64,000 nucleotides of DNA from contig JAGCWY010000080.1 in the NCBI GenBank assembly GCA_017961625.1, forward strand, positions 33,097-97,096. Direction: 5' to 3'. A model generated the notes under the pieces. It saw nothing but the letters and a program-made list of their open reading frames with translations, made no database searches and had not been told where the DNA came from. This DNA comes from Ruminococcus sp. (GTDB lineage: Bacteria > Bacillota > Clostridia > Oscillospirales > Ruminococcaceae). Shown here one piece after another: positions 35,007 through 44,800 of the stretch (position 1 is its first letter; every line of letters starts with the position of its first letter). A program made the translations under genes and the position numbers.

Positions 35007-35040
35007 AAAATCAGCCGACGTGAGGATATCGGCTGATTTT
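35007..35040 (-). terminator. Terminator of the GH16 gene
   Basis: AAAATCAGCCGA / TCGGCTGATTTT stem; on the minus strand it is followed by TCTTTTTTAT. Confidence 0.8.
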
Positions 35041-35059
35041 GCAGGGATTGCGAAGGGGG

Positions 35060-36463
35060 TTATTCTATTTCTTCAACTCTTACATTAGAGATGTAAACTG
35101 TTGCTGTGGAACCTCTGTGACCAAGGTTGAATTCAAGACGACCATTGTTGTCATCTTTTTCTTTCATTTCAAAATCGTAGGTGAAGGTCTGCTTATCAGT
35201 AGTCACCTTAAGTTTGGTATCCTGAAGATAGCGTATCCAGCCTGCGGATGGAGCTGAGACACATACTACGATGTCTCTCTCTTCGTCTGCATAAGCGTCA
35301 AATGAAACGCGGTATTTCTTGCCCTTTATCATGGGAAGGGCGGGTTGCACAAGCTGTACGGAGTAGTCCTCTGTGCCCTCCTTTTCAGAGGTTATGACTA
35401 TCATATTGTCTCTTATCTCAGCAGTGCCCTCGCCGCCGTTGAAGAGCAGGAACTTCCAGTTGATATCGTCGGTGAGATCCTCAGACTCGGAGAAGTCTCC
35501 GTTGATGATGTAATTTCCATCCTCCTGTGCCTGACGATAGGCCTTTTCGGGCTTGCTGACATTTGTGTCATACTGTGGTTTCTGATATACTCTTACATAG
35601 TCTATTTCGAATTCTGCCTTGTCAAAATCTGTTGAAGCGTCAGGGTTTTTGGGCCAAGTGCCGCCGACTGCAAGATTCATTTGAACGAAGAAGGGCTGAT
35701 CGAAGGGAGCAGGGTATGGCTTTTCGTCTTCGCCCTGAACTGCTGTGAACCAGTCGTTGGCTGTATTGTAGAGGTTTCCGTCGATGTACCAGCGTATCTC
35801 GCCAGGCTCCCATTCTACTGAGTACTCATGGAAACTGTCGGCATAGCTCTGACCCGTCAGAGCCCATGTGCCCTGCTTTTCACCGTGTGGCTCGCCGTAG
35901 TGTAGTGTACCGTAAGCGGTGTTCACGTCGTTTCCGAGTACTTCCATAATATCTATCTCGCCGCATTTCGGCCACTGACCGTAGTAGCTCTCATCCTTGG
36001 GCATCATCCATATAGCTGGCCATAGTCCCTGTCCTTCTGGTACTTTAGCGCTCGCAACTATCTTTCCGTAAGTGAAATCGGTCTTGTTCTGACCTGTTAT
36101 CTTACCTGAGGTGTAATAGTCCTTACCGTCTTTCTCGGACTTGATTGCCTTTATTACAAGCTTTCCGCCGCGGAGAAAAACATTATCTGTGGAAGTCGTG
36201 TATTCCTGCAATTCCTCGTTTGTCCAGCCGGGCTCGTGAGGTTCGTAGTTCCACTTGCTCTCGTCCAGAACGCTGCCGCTGAACTCGTCGTTCCAAAGCA
36301 GGGTATAGCCGTCCAGCTCAGGGACTTCAACAGTCTCTGTTGTGGCCTCTGTTGTTGTTACGGGAGTTTTTTCAGGCTCCGTTTTATTCCCACTGCCGCA
36401 GCCCGCAGTGCAGACGGGTATTGAAAAAGCGGCAAGCAGGGCAATAACTTTCATTGTTTTCAT
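35060..36463 (-). CDS. GH16 endo-beta-glucanase lipoprotein with C-terminal CBM
   Basis: 467 residues. Lipoprotein signal with lipobox CTAGC near residue 22, then a short Thr-rich spacer. The GH16 jelly roll (about 52-295) has the catalytic signature GEIDIMEVLG (nucleophile and acid/base Glu) and WPAIWMMP, pointing to lichenase or laminarinase activity on beta-1,3(4)-glucans. Residues about 318-467 form a CBM4/9-like beta-sandwich (NGDFSESEDLTDDINW...YISNVRVEEIE). Unlike its neighbours it is membrane-anchored and has no dockerin. AAGGAGG ribosome binding site. Confidence 0.92.
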   Translation of the reverse strand: MKTMKVIALLAAFSIPVCTAGCGSGNKTEPEKTPVTTTEATTETVEVPELDGYTLLWNDEFSGSVLDESKWNYEPHEPGWTNEELQEYTTSTDNVFLRGGKLVIKAIKSEKDGKDYYTSGKITGQNKTDFTYGKIVASAKVPEGQGLWPAIWMMPKDESYYGQWPKCGEIDIMEVLGNDVNTAYGTLHYGEPHGEKQGTWALTGQSYADSFHEYSVEWEPGEIRWYIDGNLYNTANDWFTAVQGEDEKPYPAPFDQPFFVQMNLAVGGTWPKNPDASTDFDKAEFEIDYVRVYQKPQYDTNVSKPEKAYRQAQEDGNYIINGDFSESEDLTDDINWKFLLFNGGEGTAEIRDNMIVITSEKEGTEDYSVQLVQPALPMIKGKKYRVSFDAYADEERDIVVCVSAPSAGWIRYLQDTKLKVTTDKQTFTYDFEMKEKDDNNGRLEFNLGHRGSTATVYISNVRVEEIE

Positions 36464-36573
36464 GTTTTGGCCTCCTTGAATATGAGGTTTGTTCTCATGG
36501 TATAATTATAACTTTATATACTGAAAATTGATAGTAAAATACAGGGATTTATGGTAAAATGATGATATAATAA

Positions 36574-36597
36574 ACCGCGTTCCCGAGGGAGCGCGGT
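36574..36597 (-). terminator. Hairpin downstream of the frameshifted gene
   Basis: ACCGCGTTCCC / GGGAGCGCGGT-type stem, then TTTATTATAT on the minus strand. Confidence 0.5.
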
Positions 36598-36606
36598 AAA
36601 ACTTTT

Positions 36607-37064
36607 TTATCCTTGACCACAGCCATATATTGTCCAGTCTGGATTAGCTTTTTGGCGTTTTAGAGACCAGGACCAGTGATAGAATGTATGACCCTCAGGC
36701 CATGCTTCATTAGGGGACTGGAAAAATGTGCTCGTTTTGACATAAAATTTCGATATAAGCTCAATGTATTCGTAATCAGAATCGGTATCCATGTTTTTAT
36801 TTGTTGTGGTATCATCGCCTGCATAGTGTATCTCTCTCAGCTCACAGTTTTTATATTTGGGGAAGTATTCCTTTACACATTCTACGGCTTTGTAATAATC
36901 CTGTTCGGTAAATAATTCCGATTCCAAAGGCTTTACAAAGACATTGTCAACAGTTCCATCTGGAAGTGGAGTACTCATTATTGTTATCCATAACAAAAAA
37001 GAGAATACAGCTGCAAGCAGAAGAAAACCTGCCGAGATAATGATAGCTTTCTTTTTTTATTCAT
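36607..37064 (-). pseudogene. Small membrane-anchored protein gene interrupted by a frameshift in an A7 tract
   Basis: The main frame codes about 130 residues (STPLPDGTVDNVFVKPLESE ... YGCGQG at the end) with no recognised family. Directly upstream in the same frame is a clear membrane helix, KKAIIISAGFLLLAAVFSFL, but it is cut by TAA. The only good ATG (37064) reads MNKKRK into a different frame. A -1 shift on the A7-G run (37052-37058 on plus) joins ATG-Asn-Lys-Lys to the helix, giving about 152 residues. It may be a broken gene, a sequencing error, or productive slippage. It lies 18 bases after the GH3 stop and is probably cotranscribed with it. Confidence 0.65.
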
Positions 37065-37081
37065 ATTATTGTCCATTTATT

Positions 37082-38614
37082 TCAGGTATGTTGCTTTTTC
37101 AGCAGTCCGAGCTCGGATTTTTTTCTAAGTATGCGCATAACGCTTTCGTTAATGCGCTTCTCGGATATCTCACCGCTGCGGACGGCTTTGCATACATCAT
37201 CTATTGCTTGTTTGTAGTCAACTGGCATAAGTATGATATCTACGCCTGCCTTTATGGAGAGCTTTGCGGCTTCTCCGGAGGAATATACTGTGGAAATGGT
37301 ATTCATCTGCTGTGAATCGGTTATGGCAATGCCATCAAAGCCCAGTTCCTTTCTCAGAATTTCCGTAACGGCTTTGTATGAAAGGTCGCAGGGAAGCTCG
37401 TCGCCGAAGCCGGTAACAATCTGATGTCCTACCATAACGAAATTCGCTCCAGCCTTTATGCTTTCCTTGAAGGGTATGAATTCTGCTTCTCTGAGCTCAT
37501 CTACTGTACGGTCGATAACTACTGTGGAATATGTGTGGGTATTGCCGTTTTCCGCACCTAGACCGGGGAAATGTTTCAGAGTGGCACATACTCCCTCGTC
37601 CTGAAGTCCCTTAACTACATAAGAGGACATATTTGCAACGACCTTTGGATCGGAACTAAAAATACGGTCGCCAAGCTCGTTTGCACTGCAAAGATTCACA
37701 TCTGCAACAGGGGCAAAATCAACGTTGAATCCGAGAGCATGGATATCCTTTCCGATAGTGCTTCCGATGCTGTAGGCGGTCTTGCTGTCGTTAAGCTCGC
37801 CGTAGTAAGCCATGTCATTAAACACAGTGGTGCCAAGTTTCTGAGCGCAGCGTGCAACCTGTCCGCCCTCTTCGTCAACAGCGGTGAAAAGGCCTATACC
37901 ACAGGCTTCCTTAGCATAGCTCTGAGTAGCTGATATCATGGCTTTCATCTGTTCCTGAGAGGTCATATTTTGAGCGAAATAGATTATACCGCCAACAGGA
38001 TATTCGGCAATAGCTTTCTGAGTTCCTCCACCAACTGCGGTCATGGGTGAGATGCCCGTCAGAGCTTCGGGAGTGACCATGAACATCTGGCAGACCTTCT
38101 GTTCAAGGGTCATACTATCAAGGAGTATCTTTGGCAGCAGACTTGTGGTTATAGTTGTGGTGGTCTCGGCAAGTGTGGTAACGGCAGTGGTAGCTGTGAG
38201 AAGAGTTGTAGTCGTTTCAGCTGTTGTCGTGATATTTATGACCTCCTCTTGCGCCGGAGCTTCCGTATTTACAGGTTCTTCCGTAGGCTGCTCAGCGGTC
38301 TGGGGCTGAACTTCAGCTGTCGGGGCGACAGTCTGGGGTTGTTCATTAGGAGCCTCTGTTATGATCTCAGTTTGTGCAGCCTCTGTGGATGATGTAACGA
38401 TAGAGGATATTGCTTCTGCCGCAGATGTGGCAGCAGTTGTGACCCTGTGATCTTTTGATGTTATAATTGTATGTATATCGGTAATCTCAGCTTCTGTGTT
38501 CTCGATTGCAGCAGGCGAGGTACTGTCATTCACATTGTGGGAAGAAGTACCACCGCAGCCTGTGAGAAGTATGCTGAGTGCTAGCAGAGCGGCAGCAAAA
38601 TTATTCTTTTTCAA
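37082..38614 (-). CDS. GH3 family glycosidase lipoprotein (NagZ-like)
   Basis: 510 residues. Lipobox LLTGC near residue 19, then a long Thr/Ala/Pro/Glu spacer (about 25-160). The GH3 barrel (about 165-505) has VDEEGGQVAR, LKHFPGLGAENGNTHT (the His-bearing loop of beta-N-acetylhexosaminidases) and the nucleophile Asp in GIAITDSQQM. NagZ-type enzymes cut GlcNAc from wall fragments or glycans; a beta-glucosidase role is less likely because the loop and short C-terminus are NagZ-like. Promoter at 38650-38678. Confidence 0.88.
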   Translation of the reverse strand: MKKNNFAAALLALSILLTGCGGTSSHNVNDSTSPAAIENTEAEITDIHTIITSKDHRVTTAATSAAEAISSIVTSSTEAAQTEIITEAPNEQPQTVAPTAEVQPQTAEQPTEEPVNTEAPAQEEVINITTTAETTTTLLTATTAVTTLAETTTTITTSLLPKILLDSMTLEQKVCQMFMVTPEALTGISPMTAVGGGTQKAIAEYPVGGIIYFAQNMTSQEQMKAMISATQSYAKEACGIGLFTAVDEEGGQVARCAQKLGTTVFNDMAYYGELNDSKTAYSIGSTIGKDIHALGFNVDFAPVADVNLCSANELGDRIFSSDPKVVANMSSYVVKGLQDEGVCATLKHFPGLGAENGNTHTYSTVVIDRTVDELREAEFIPFKESIKAGANFVMVGHQIVTGFGDELPCDLSYKAVTEILRKELGFDGIAITDSQQMNTISTVYSSGEAAKLSIKAGVDIILMPVDYKQAIDDVCKAVRSGEISEKRINESVMRILRKKSELGLLKKQHT

Positions 38615-38649
38615 GTTGTTATTCCTCCTGTAAAGGATCTACATATAAA

Positions 38650-38678
38650 ATTATATCATATAATTACGGAAATAGCAA
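38650..38678 (-). promoter_or_regulatory. Promoter of the GH3 gene
   Basis: Minus strand TTGCTA (38673-38678), 17-bp spacer, TATAAT (38650-38655). Confidence 0.65.
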
Positions 38679-38726
38679 CACTTGTATAGAAAATAGGCAT
38701 TCTTTATAGTACTGTCGATGAAAAAT

Positions 38727-38748
38727 CGGGAGAAAAGCTTTTCTCCCG
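38727..38748 (-). terminator. Terminator of the radA transcript
   Basis: Palindromic CGGGAGAAAAG / CTTTTCTCCCG, followed by ATTTTTC on the minus strand. Confidence 0.75.
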
Positions 38749-38759
38749 ACGAATGATGT

Positions 38760-40136
38760 TTATTTTATCACTGAAAATGCTTGTTTAAGAGTGCTTGCAG
38801 GGATTATCTCTATATCGTGCTCCTTTGGATCAATGGAGGACATGGACTGCTTCGGAACTATGCAGGTCTTAAAGCCCATTCGTTCAGCTTCACATATACG
38901 CTGCACAATATGTGATACCGAGCGTATCTCTCCACCGAGACCTATCTCACCGAAAGCTACTAGTTCCTCATCAATCTGCTTATCCATTATACCCGAGTAA
39001 AGAGCCATAGCTACAGGCAGGTCGCCTGCCGGCTCGTCAAGACGGAAACCGCCGACGATATTCAGGTATACGTCAAGGCTCCCCATGAATATGCCAAGAC
39101 GTTTTTCAAGGACTGCGATTATTATATTTAGCCTGTTGAAATCAAAGCCCGTGACCATACGGCGCGGTGCGGAGTAGCTTGTTTTTGCCGCGAGAGCTTG
39201 CACCTCAGCAAGTATTGGACGGCTTCCCTCCATAACACAGGAAACACAGGTGCCAGATACGTTATGCGGTCTGCCTGCAAGGAGCATCTGCGAGGGATTC
39301 GACACCTCACGCAGTCCCTTGTCTATCATTTCAAAAACACCTATCTCGTTGGTGGAGCCGAAACGGTTCTTAACAGCCCTTAGGATACGGTAGCTCTGGT
39401 GGCGTTCACCCTCAAAATACAGCACCGCGTCAACTATATGCTCCATTACCTTCGGTCCTGCGATAGCTCCGTCCTTATTGACGTGGCCCACGATAATTAT
39501 TGGTATTTCCTGATTTTTTGCAGTGTGCATGAACAAATTCGTGCATTCCCTCACCTGAGTTATACTTCCAGGACTGGAAGCTATTCGGCTTATACTCATG
39601 GTCTGTATGGAGTCGATTATAGCGATATCCGGAGCGCTAGAGACTATAGTCTGAGCGATAGATTCCGCGTCTGTGGCTGTGAGTATGTATAGATTCTCCG
39701 TATCGACATCGAGGCGCTTTGCACGGAGCTTTATCTGCCTTGCAGATTCCTCTCCTGATATGTAGAGCACTGAACGATCCTCGCCGAGAAACTGGCATAT
39801 CTGTAGGAGTATAGTGCTTTTTCCGATACCCGGTTCGCCGCCGAGAAGAACAAGAGAGCCTTTCACAAGCCCTCCACCAAGTACCCTGTTCAGCTCTCCG
39901 ATACCTGTATCGTAGCGGACGTCGTTGTCAACGCCTATGTCATCAAGCTCAAGTATACTTTCGGAAAGGTCTGGAGCAGCTCCCGAAGACAGGGGTGAAC
40001 GGGCGCCAGCCGGAGCAGTATCCGCGATATCCTCTTCGAAACTGTTCCATGCGCCGCAGGAGGGGCATTTTCCATTCCACTTGGAGCTTTCGTAGCCGCA
40101 TTGATTACAGGTGTAGATATATTTTGATTTAGCCAT
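38760..40136 (-). CDS. radA: DNA repair protein RadA
   Basis: 458 residues. RadA is a RecA-like helicase that speeds branch migration at recombination intermediates. A zinc finger (Cys10, Cys13, Cys24, Cys27) is followed by Walker A GGEPGIGKST (99-108) and the RadA-specific KNRFG motif. The C-terminal Lon-protease-like fold has GGFRLDEPAGDLPVA. It is 11 bases after the lipoprotein gene on the same strand. Confidence 0.97.
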   Translation of the reverse strand: MAKSKYIYTCNQCGYESSKWNGKCPSCGAWNSFEEDIADTAPAGARSPLSSGAAPDLSESILELDDIGVDNDVRYDTGIGELNRVLGGGLVKGSLVLLGGEPGIGKSTILLQICQFLGEDRSVLYISGEESARQIKLRAKRLDVDTENLYILTATDAESIAQTIVSSAPDIAIIDSIQTMSISRIASSPGSITQVRECTNLFMHTAKNQEIPIIIVGHVNKDGAIAGPKVMEHIVDAVLYFEGERHQSYRILRAVKNRFGSTNEIGVFEMIDKGLREVSNPSQMLLAGRPHNVSGTCVSCVMEGSRPILAEVQALAAKTSYSAPRRMVTGFDFNRLNIIIAVLEKRLGIFMGSLDVYLNIVGGFRLDEPAGDLPVAMALYSGIMDKQIDEELVAFGEIGLGGEIRSVSHIVQRICEAERMGFKTCIVPKQSMSSIDPKEHDIEIIPASTLKQAFSVIK

Positions 40137-40147
40137 TTTTTACCTCA

Positions 40148-41200
40148 TCATGAAAAGGCAAACTCAAGATTCTTTTTGCTGAGCTCGTATTTTCTGCCGC
40201 ATGTCATTATGCTGTCTGACGGCTTGAAGCGGTTGAGGTCAGCATCTGCAAGTGTCCAGCATTTGAACTTTTCGACGCCGGAATAGAATACGTTCTGCTT
40301 TATATCAAAGCGTATGCATCCGTCGGAATCGTTATCTGTTTTTATGTTCTTTACTCCTTCGGTATCAAGATAGTATATCTTCGTAGCCTGCTCGCCTGGA
40401 AGGCCGGTGGATAAAACGACTTCCGGCAGACCGTTCATGTCGAGATCGACTATTTCAAAGGCTGCGTTGGGGTATGAACTGCTGACATACTCGGAAAGGC
40501 TCTCTCTGTATTTTTGCTTCTGATCGCCTGTGAGAACCTTGCTCCAGCTCTCACTGCAATGTATTGCATAGTCTATACACTCGTCCCCGAAGGTATACTT
40601 TCTTCCCAGCTTGATTGACTGCTCGTTCTGATAGGCAGATACAGTGCTGTTGTACTGTGCAAGGGTAACACTTTCGTTGTTTATCTCATAGCGTATTGCA
40701 GCTCCAGCAGAAGCGCTTCCTACGTTGGTATAATAACTTATTTCCTTATTGTAGAAGCCCTCGGAATACTTCTGGTATTCTCCAATCGTGAATCCGTCGC
40801 CGTCGTACTGGAAGCCTATGAAAAGTATCGATGGTATGAAATCAAATTCGCCGTAGGCTCCGCATGAGGTTAGAAGATCGATAGAAGAGCCGAAAGAAAA
40901 GTAGATATCGCAACGTTCCGACGATTCAGCCGACGGAGAGATTATCAGTTCCGGGATATTGTCGTCCGTGATATCCATTAGATCGAATCTTGAATCTGCA
41001 GAGTATCTGTCTGATTTTTTGAATTCCTTGAGCTTGCTTTCGTAGGCTTCCTGCCAGTCGAAGGTAACGCTTTCTGGAGCAGCGTTAAATGCAAGAGGGT
41101 CTACTTCAGAGTTTAGAACGTTTTCGGTCTTTGAGCAACCTGTCATGGATGACAGTAATATAGCAGCTGTAAGTATGTATGCCGATCGTTTAATTTTCAA
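40148..41200 (-). CDS. Hypothetical lipoprotein
   Basis: 350 residues from a TTG start at 41200, which lies 8 bases after GGGAGG. The signal peptide LKIKRSAYILTAAILLSS is followed by lipobox MTGC. Two segments, FDLMDITDDNIPELIIS and FEIVDLDMNGLPEVVLSTG, look like Asp-rich FG-GAP/VCBS-type repeats that may bind calcium. Function is unknown. The longer in-frame reading from 41329 starts upstream of its promoter and lacks a ribosome binding site. Confidence 0.75.
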   Translation of the reverse strand: MKIKRSAYILTAAILLSSMTGCSKTENVLNSEVDPLAFNAAPESVTFDWQEAYESKLKEFKKSDRYSADSRFDLMDITDDNIPELIISPSAESSERCDIYFSFGSSIDLLTSCGAYGEFDFIPSILFIGFQYDGDGFTIGEYQKYSEGFYNKEISYYTNVGSASAGAAIRYEINNESVTLAQYNSTVSAYQNEQSIKLGRKYTFGDECIDYAIHCSESWSKVLTGDQKQKYRESLSEYVSSSYPNAAFEIVDLDMNGLPEVVLSTGLPGEQATKIYYLDTEGVKNIKTDNDSDGCIRFDIKQNVFYSGVEKFKCWTLADADLNRFKPSDSIMTCGRKYELSKKNLEFAFS

Positions 41201-41233
41201 TGTTGTTTCCTCCCAATATATATACATAAAATT

Positions 41234-41262
41234 ATTATACCACTTTTGACGAAAGGTGTCAA
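41234..41262 (-). promoter_or_regulatory. Consensus promoter of the lipoprotein-radA operon
   Basis: Minus strand TTGACA (41257-41262), 17-bp spacer, TATAAT (41234-41239); both hexamers are perfect. Confidence 0.85.
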
Positions 41263-41361
41263 TTGATATTATGCTATGGAGAAAGGAAAAAAATAGCGAT
41301 ATATTCAGAGCTTTTTCGTTGAAAAGCACCTTTTTCAGTTGCTTATTGCGTAAAAGCAGAG

Positions 41362-41715
41362 TTACACCCTCAGCTCCCAGTAGTACTTCCTTGCGGACTG
41401 TGGAAAATCATCCATAACGCCGTGCTCTGGATCGTAGAACATGCCATCGCAGTACAGCGACCAGTGCCAGCAGCGGGGAGTTTCAAGACTGAGTAGCGCA
41501 AGAGGCGGCAGGCCTTCCTTGCTTTGCACTTGTTTACGTTGATCTGAGATAAAAACTCCGTGGGTGCGGAAGATATGCTTCATTTCTTTAAGGTCTGTCT
41601 CTCTATCGTTGTCTAGAAGACGGCAGATGTGCTCGGGAGTTGTCCCTAGTACCATAGCAAGTACTGCCTGTCCGCACTGTAGGTCAGTGGGCTCGTGAAT
41701 GTATTTTATGTCCAA
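41362..41715 (-). CDS. C39-like papain-fold cysteine peptidase domain protein
   Basis: 117 residues from a TTG start. LQCGQAVLAMVLG gives Gln13/Cys14 as oxyanion and nucleophile, HWSLYCDG gives His84, and FYDPEHG gives Asp95. This is the layout of C39/C70-type papain-like domains. It has no signal peptide and no ABC transporter partner, so it is a stand-alone intracellular peptidase or a pseudoenzyme. Promoter TTTACA-N17-TACAAT directly upstream and GAGGTGA ribosome binding site. Confidence 0.75.
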   Translation of the reverse strand: MDIKYIHEPTDLQCGQAVLAMVLGTTPEHICRLLDNDRETDLKEMKHIFRTHGVFISDQRKQVQSKEGLPPLALLSLETPRCWHWSLYCDGMFYDPEHGVMDDFPQSARKYYWELRV

Positions 41716-41732
41716 GCTATCACCTCAGGAAT

Positions 41733-41761
41733 ATTGTATCATATAAACGCGGCTGTGTAAA
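41733..41761 (-). promoter_or_regulatory. Promoter of the C39-like gene
   Basis: Minus strand TTTACA (41756-41761), 17-bp spacer, TACAAT (41733-41738). Confidence 0.6.
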
Positions 41762-41772
41762 GCGTACAGTGA

Positions 41773-41800
41773 AAAATAAGCCCCGAGCGATGTCGGGGCT
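41773..41800 (-). terminator. Terminator of the GH2 gene
   Basis: AGCCCCGA / TCGGGGCT stem, then TATTTTTC on the minus strand. It overlaps the promoter region of the C39-like gene. Confidence 0.8.
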
Positions 41801-41842
41801 GTATCTGTATGCAGTATCGTGGATATACGCAGCATTTTGGAG

Positions 41843-44800
41843 TTACGGAGCAAGTGAATCTATCTTGCCGAGGAGATATTCCTGTATGCGCAGAGCATCG
41901 TTTGATGTTATGCCCTCTACAGAGAGGTCAACGTCGCCGCTGAGCTGTCCCTGTTGAGTGATATGGCGGCTGTCGGTGCCGTTCAATCCATACTTATTGG
42001 GATTTGCAAGGCTCTGCATTATGAGCACAGCATCGGACATATCCACACCGCCGTCGCAGTTTGCGTCGCCGTAAAGGATATCATCATTCTCAGCAGGAGT
42101 TGCGATATTATCAAAGTCCAGCCAGAGCTGTACGTATTCGCTGTCAGGAGTATACTTTGGATTAGGGGTGTTTTGTGAGGCAAGCTCCGAGGCGGTGAGC
42201 GCCCTGCTGTAGACTCTCATATCGTAGAAGTTCGCCTGAGAGTCTCTGCCAGTGTCAGGACAGGCTCCTAGAGTGAGATTATAGTCAGAATGAGCTACGC
42301 CTGCCATTGTGCCTGTTGATTTTTCTGCGAGCATTTTACCGTCAGCGTACAGTCTGAGCATATTGTTTTCAGCGTCGTATATTCCAGCGACTTGATGCAT
42401 TTTTCCAATCCAGCCGGAATTTGCACTTACGTCCATTTCGTAGTAAAGGCTGCGCCATTCTCCACCGGCATATACAAAGAAATCAATTGTACCTGTCTCT
42501 GTTCTTAGTCCGAAGGAGTAATCTCCTTTGCCTGCGAACATATTGTACTGCTGTATGCCTGTTGGTATGACATTTACCTCGACGGTAAAGGAGTTTTTGC
42601 CTTCAAGAGCTGAATCGAGCCTGCTGTTGTGAGGTATGCTCACAGAGCCAGAAATATAATTGCCGTTATCGTCGTGTCCGAGCCTTGCTCCTGCCGATAC
42701 CGGAACTGTCAGGGCATTGCTGCTCTTATCCTGTACTGCTGTGCCGTCTGAGCGAAGCTTTGCGCACAGCTCTGTCATATCCTCTCCCGTGCTTGAAGAA
42801 GGAACGGGAATGATAGTGTATTTCCAGCTGTACTGCCTTCCCGACGGCAGACGGTACTTTTCAAGCGTTCCCTGTCCGCAGGTAGCGCTTCCGGTACCCA
42901 TTGAGCCGTAGTCGATACTGAGGATAGTATCCTTTCTCGGATCCAGCTTGTACGGGTGGTCGGCGTTTTGCAGATCTTCGGGAGTGAAGTGGAGAGCGCT
43001 TGCTTCCACGGTGCCCTCTGCGGATATGAGCAGGCTCATGTCCTTGCTTTCGTTCTGCACCGCTATCCATTTGACGTCGGTGAGATTTCCGCAGTCGTCT
43101 GCCTTCATGTACGGGTAGAACATATCTGATACTGTGCTTTCCCATAAGCCCTGTCTGCCGTTTGTCTTGCGGTCGTTGAAGGTCTCAACGGGACCGTTTC
43201 CGTACCAGCTGAGGTTTTCAGCTCCTTCGGGTAGCTTCATTATTGAGCCTACGCGGATAAAGCTGCCGAGACCTGATCTTGATGCGTCAACGCTGAACTC
43301 AACGTCAACACTGCCGTCGCAGTGTACGGTATAGGCTATATCTACCTTTGTATTGCCTGCATTGGGGAGAGTAAGGTGGGATATCAGCATTTTCTCGCCG
43401 CCGTCAAGCTCTCTGACGTCTATTCCGTCACAGACAGCGCCCTCCATTGCGGTGCGCCATTTAGCGTCGAATTCTCCGCTTGCGCCCCAGCCCGTATCGT
43501 TCTCCACGTTTCCGCGCCAGAAGTTGGGGACAGGTCCTTCTGCGATGAGGGTATTGCCCCTGTATGAGTAGCTTTTCAGAAGACCTGTAGATTTCTCTAT
43601 CATGAAGTTGAAATTCTTATTCGTGGGAACGAATGAATCCGGAGTCTCGACAATCGTGACAGCGTCGCTGCCTCTGTCGTACTTTGCGGTCTTTCCGCTT
43701 GAAGCGAGGGCTATCTGACCCCATGCAACTTCAGTTCCCACGGGGAGCAGCTCTGTTCCGTTCCTTACCTTTACGGACATATCGAGATAATACTCGTCGC
43801 CTGCAGCAGTTTTACCGGGTATCTCGAAAGGGATTTTCAGAGTGCCATTTGTGAGCGGTGCGACATCAGCGTCCTCAACAACTCCACTTTTTATGGCGAT
43901 GCCATTTTTCAGCAGGGTCCATGTTACGTTGAAATCTCTCAGGTTAAGGAAATTGTTCTCGTTATAGACGGTTATTTGATGATCTTCAAGCTGTGAGGCG
44001 TCTGCTGAGAACCAGAAGCTCTGGTACTGATACTTCACCTCGGAAAGCTCCGGCTGGGGAGTTCTGTCTGGGCTGACAAGACCATTCTCGCAGAAGCTGT
44101 TATCGTTGGGCCAATCGCCCCAGTCTCCGCCGTAGCCGTAGTATTTGCCCTTTATATCATCAGAATAAAGATTGGTCTTTGCATAAGATTCCGAGTAATA
44201 ATCCCAGCTACCGTTTGGCAGTTCAACGGCTCTTGACTGGTCTACCCAGTCCCAGATAAAGCCGCCTAGCATATTATCTGAGCTTCGAATAACGTCCCAA
44301 TACTCTTTCAGAGCGCCGACGGAGTTGCCCATAGCATGATCGTATTCGCACATAACGTAAGGCATCTTGCCCTTTCCTGCGTTATTTACAATAGCGTCGG
44401 AGTTGGGATACATATTGCTTCCCATATCGACGCCCATGCTTCCGCCTTGACCCTCACTGTGTACGGGACGGCTGCTGTCGTTCTTCTTGAAGTACCATAT
44501 CATATCTCGGAAAAGACCGCCTGCGTCGCCTGCATTGCCTGTGTAGCCCATTTCGTTTCCGATAGACCATGCAACTATGGATGGATTATTTTTCAGCCTC
44601 TTATAGGCGGTCTCTGTCCTATCCATTCCAAGCTCGTAGAACAACGCCTTTGCGTCATTGTTCCTGCCATCCTGAAGAGCGTGGCATTCCATATTCGTCT
44701 CGCCCATGACGTACATACCGTACTTATTGCAGAGCCAGTACAGGTAGGAGTCATTGCTGTAATGGGAGGTCCTTATTGCGTTGATGTTGTTCTTCTTCAT

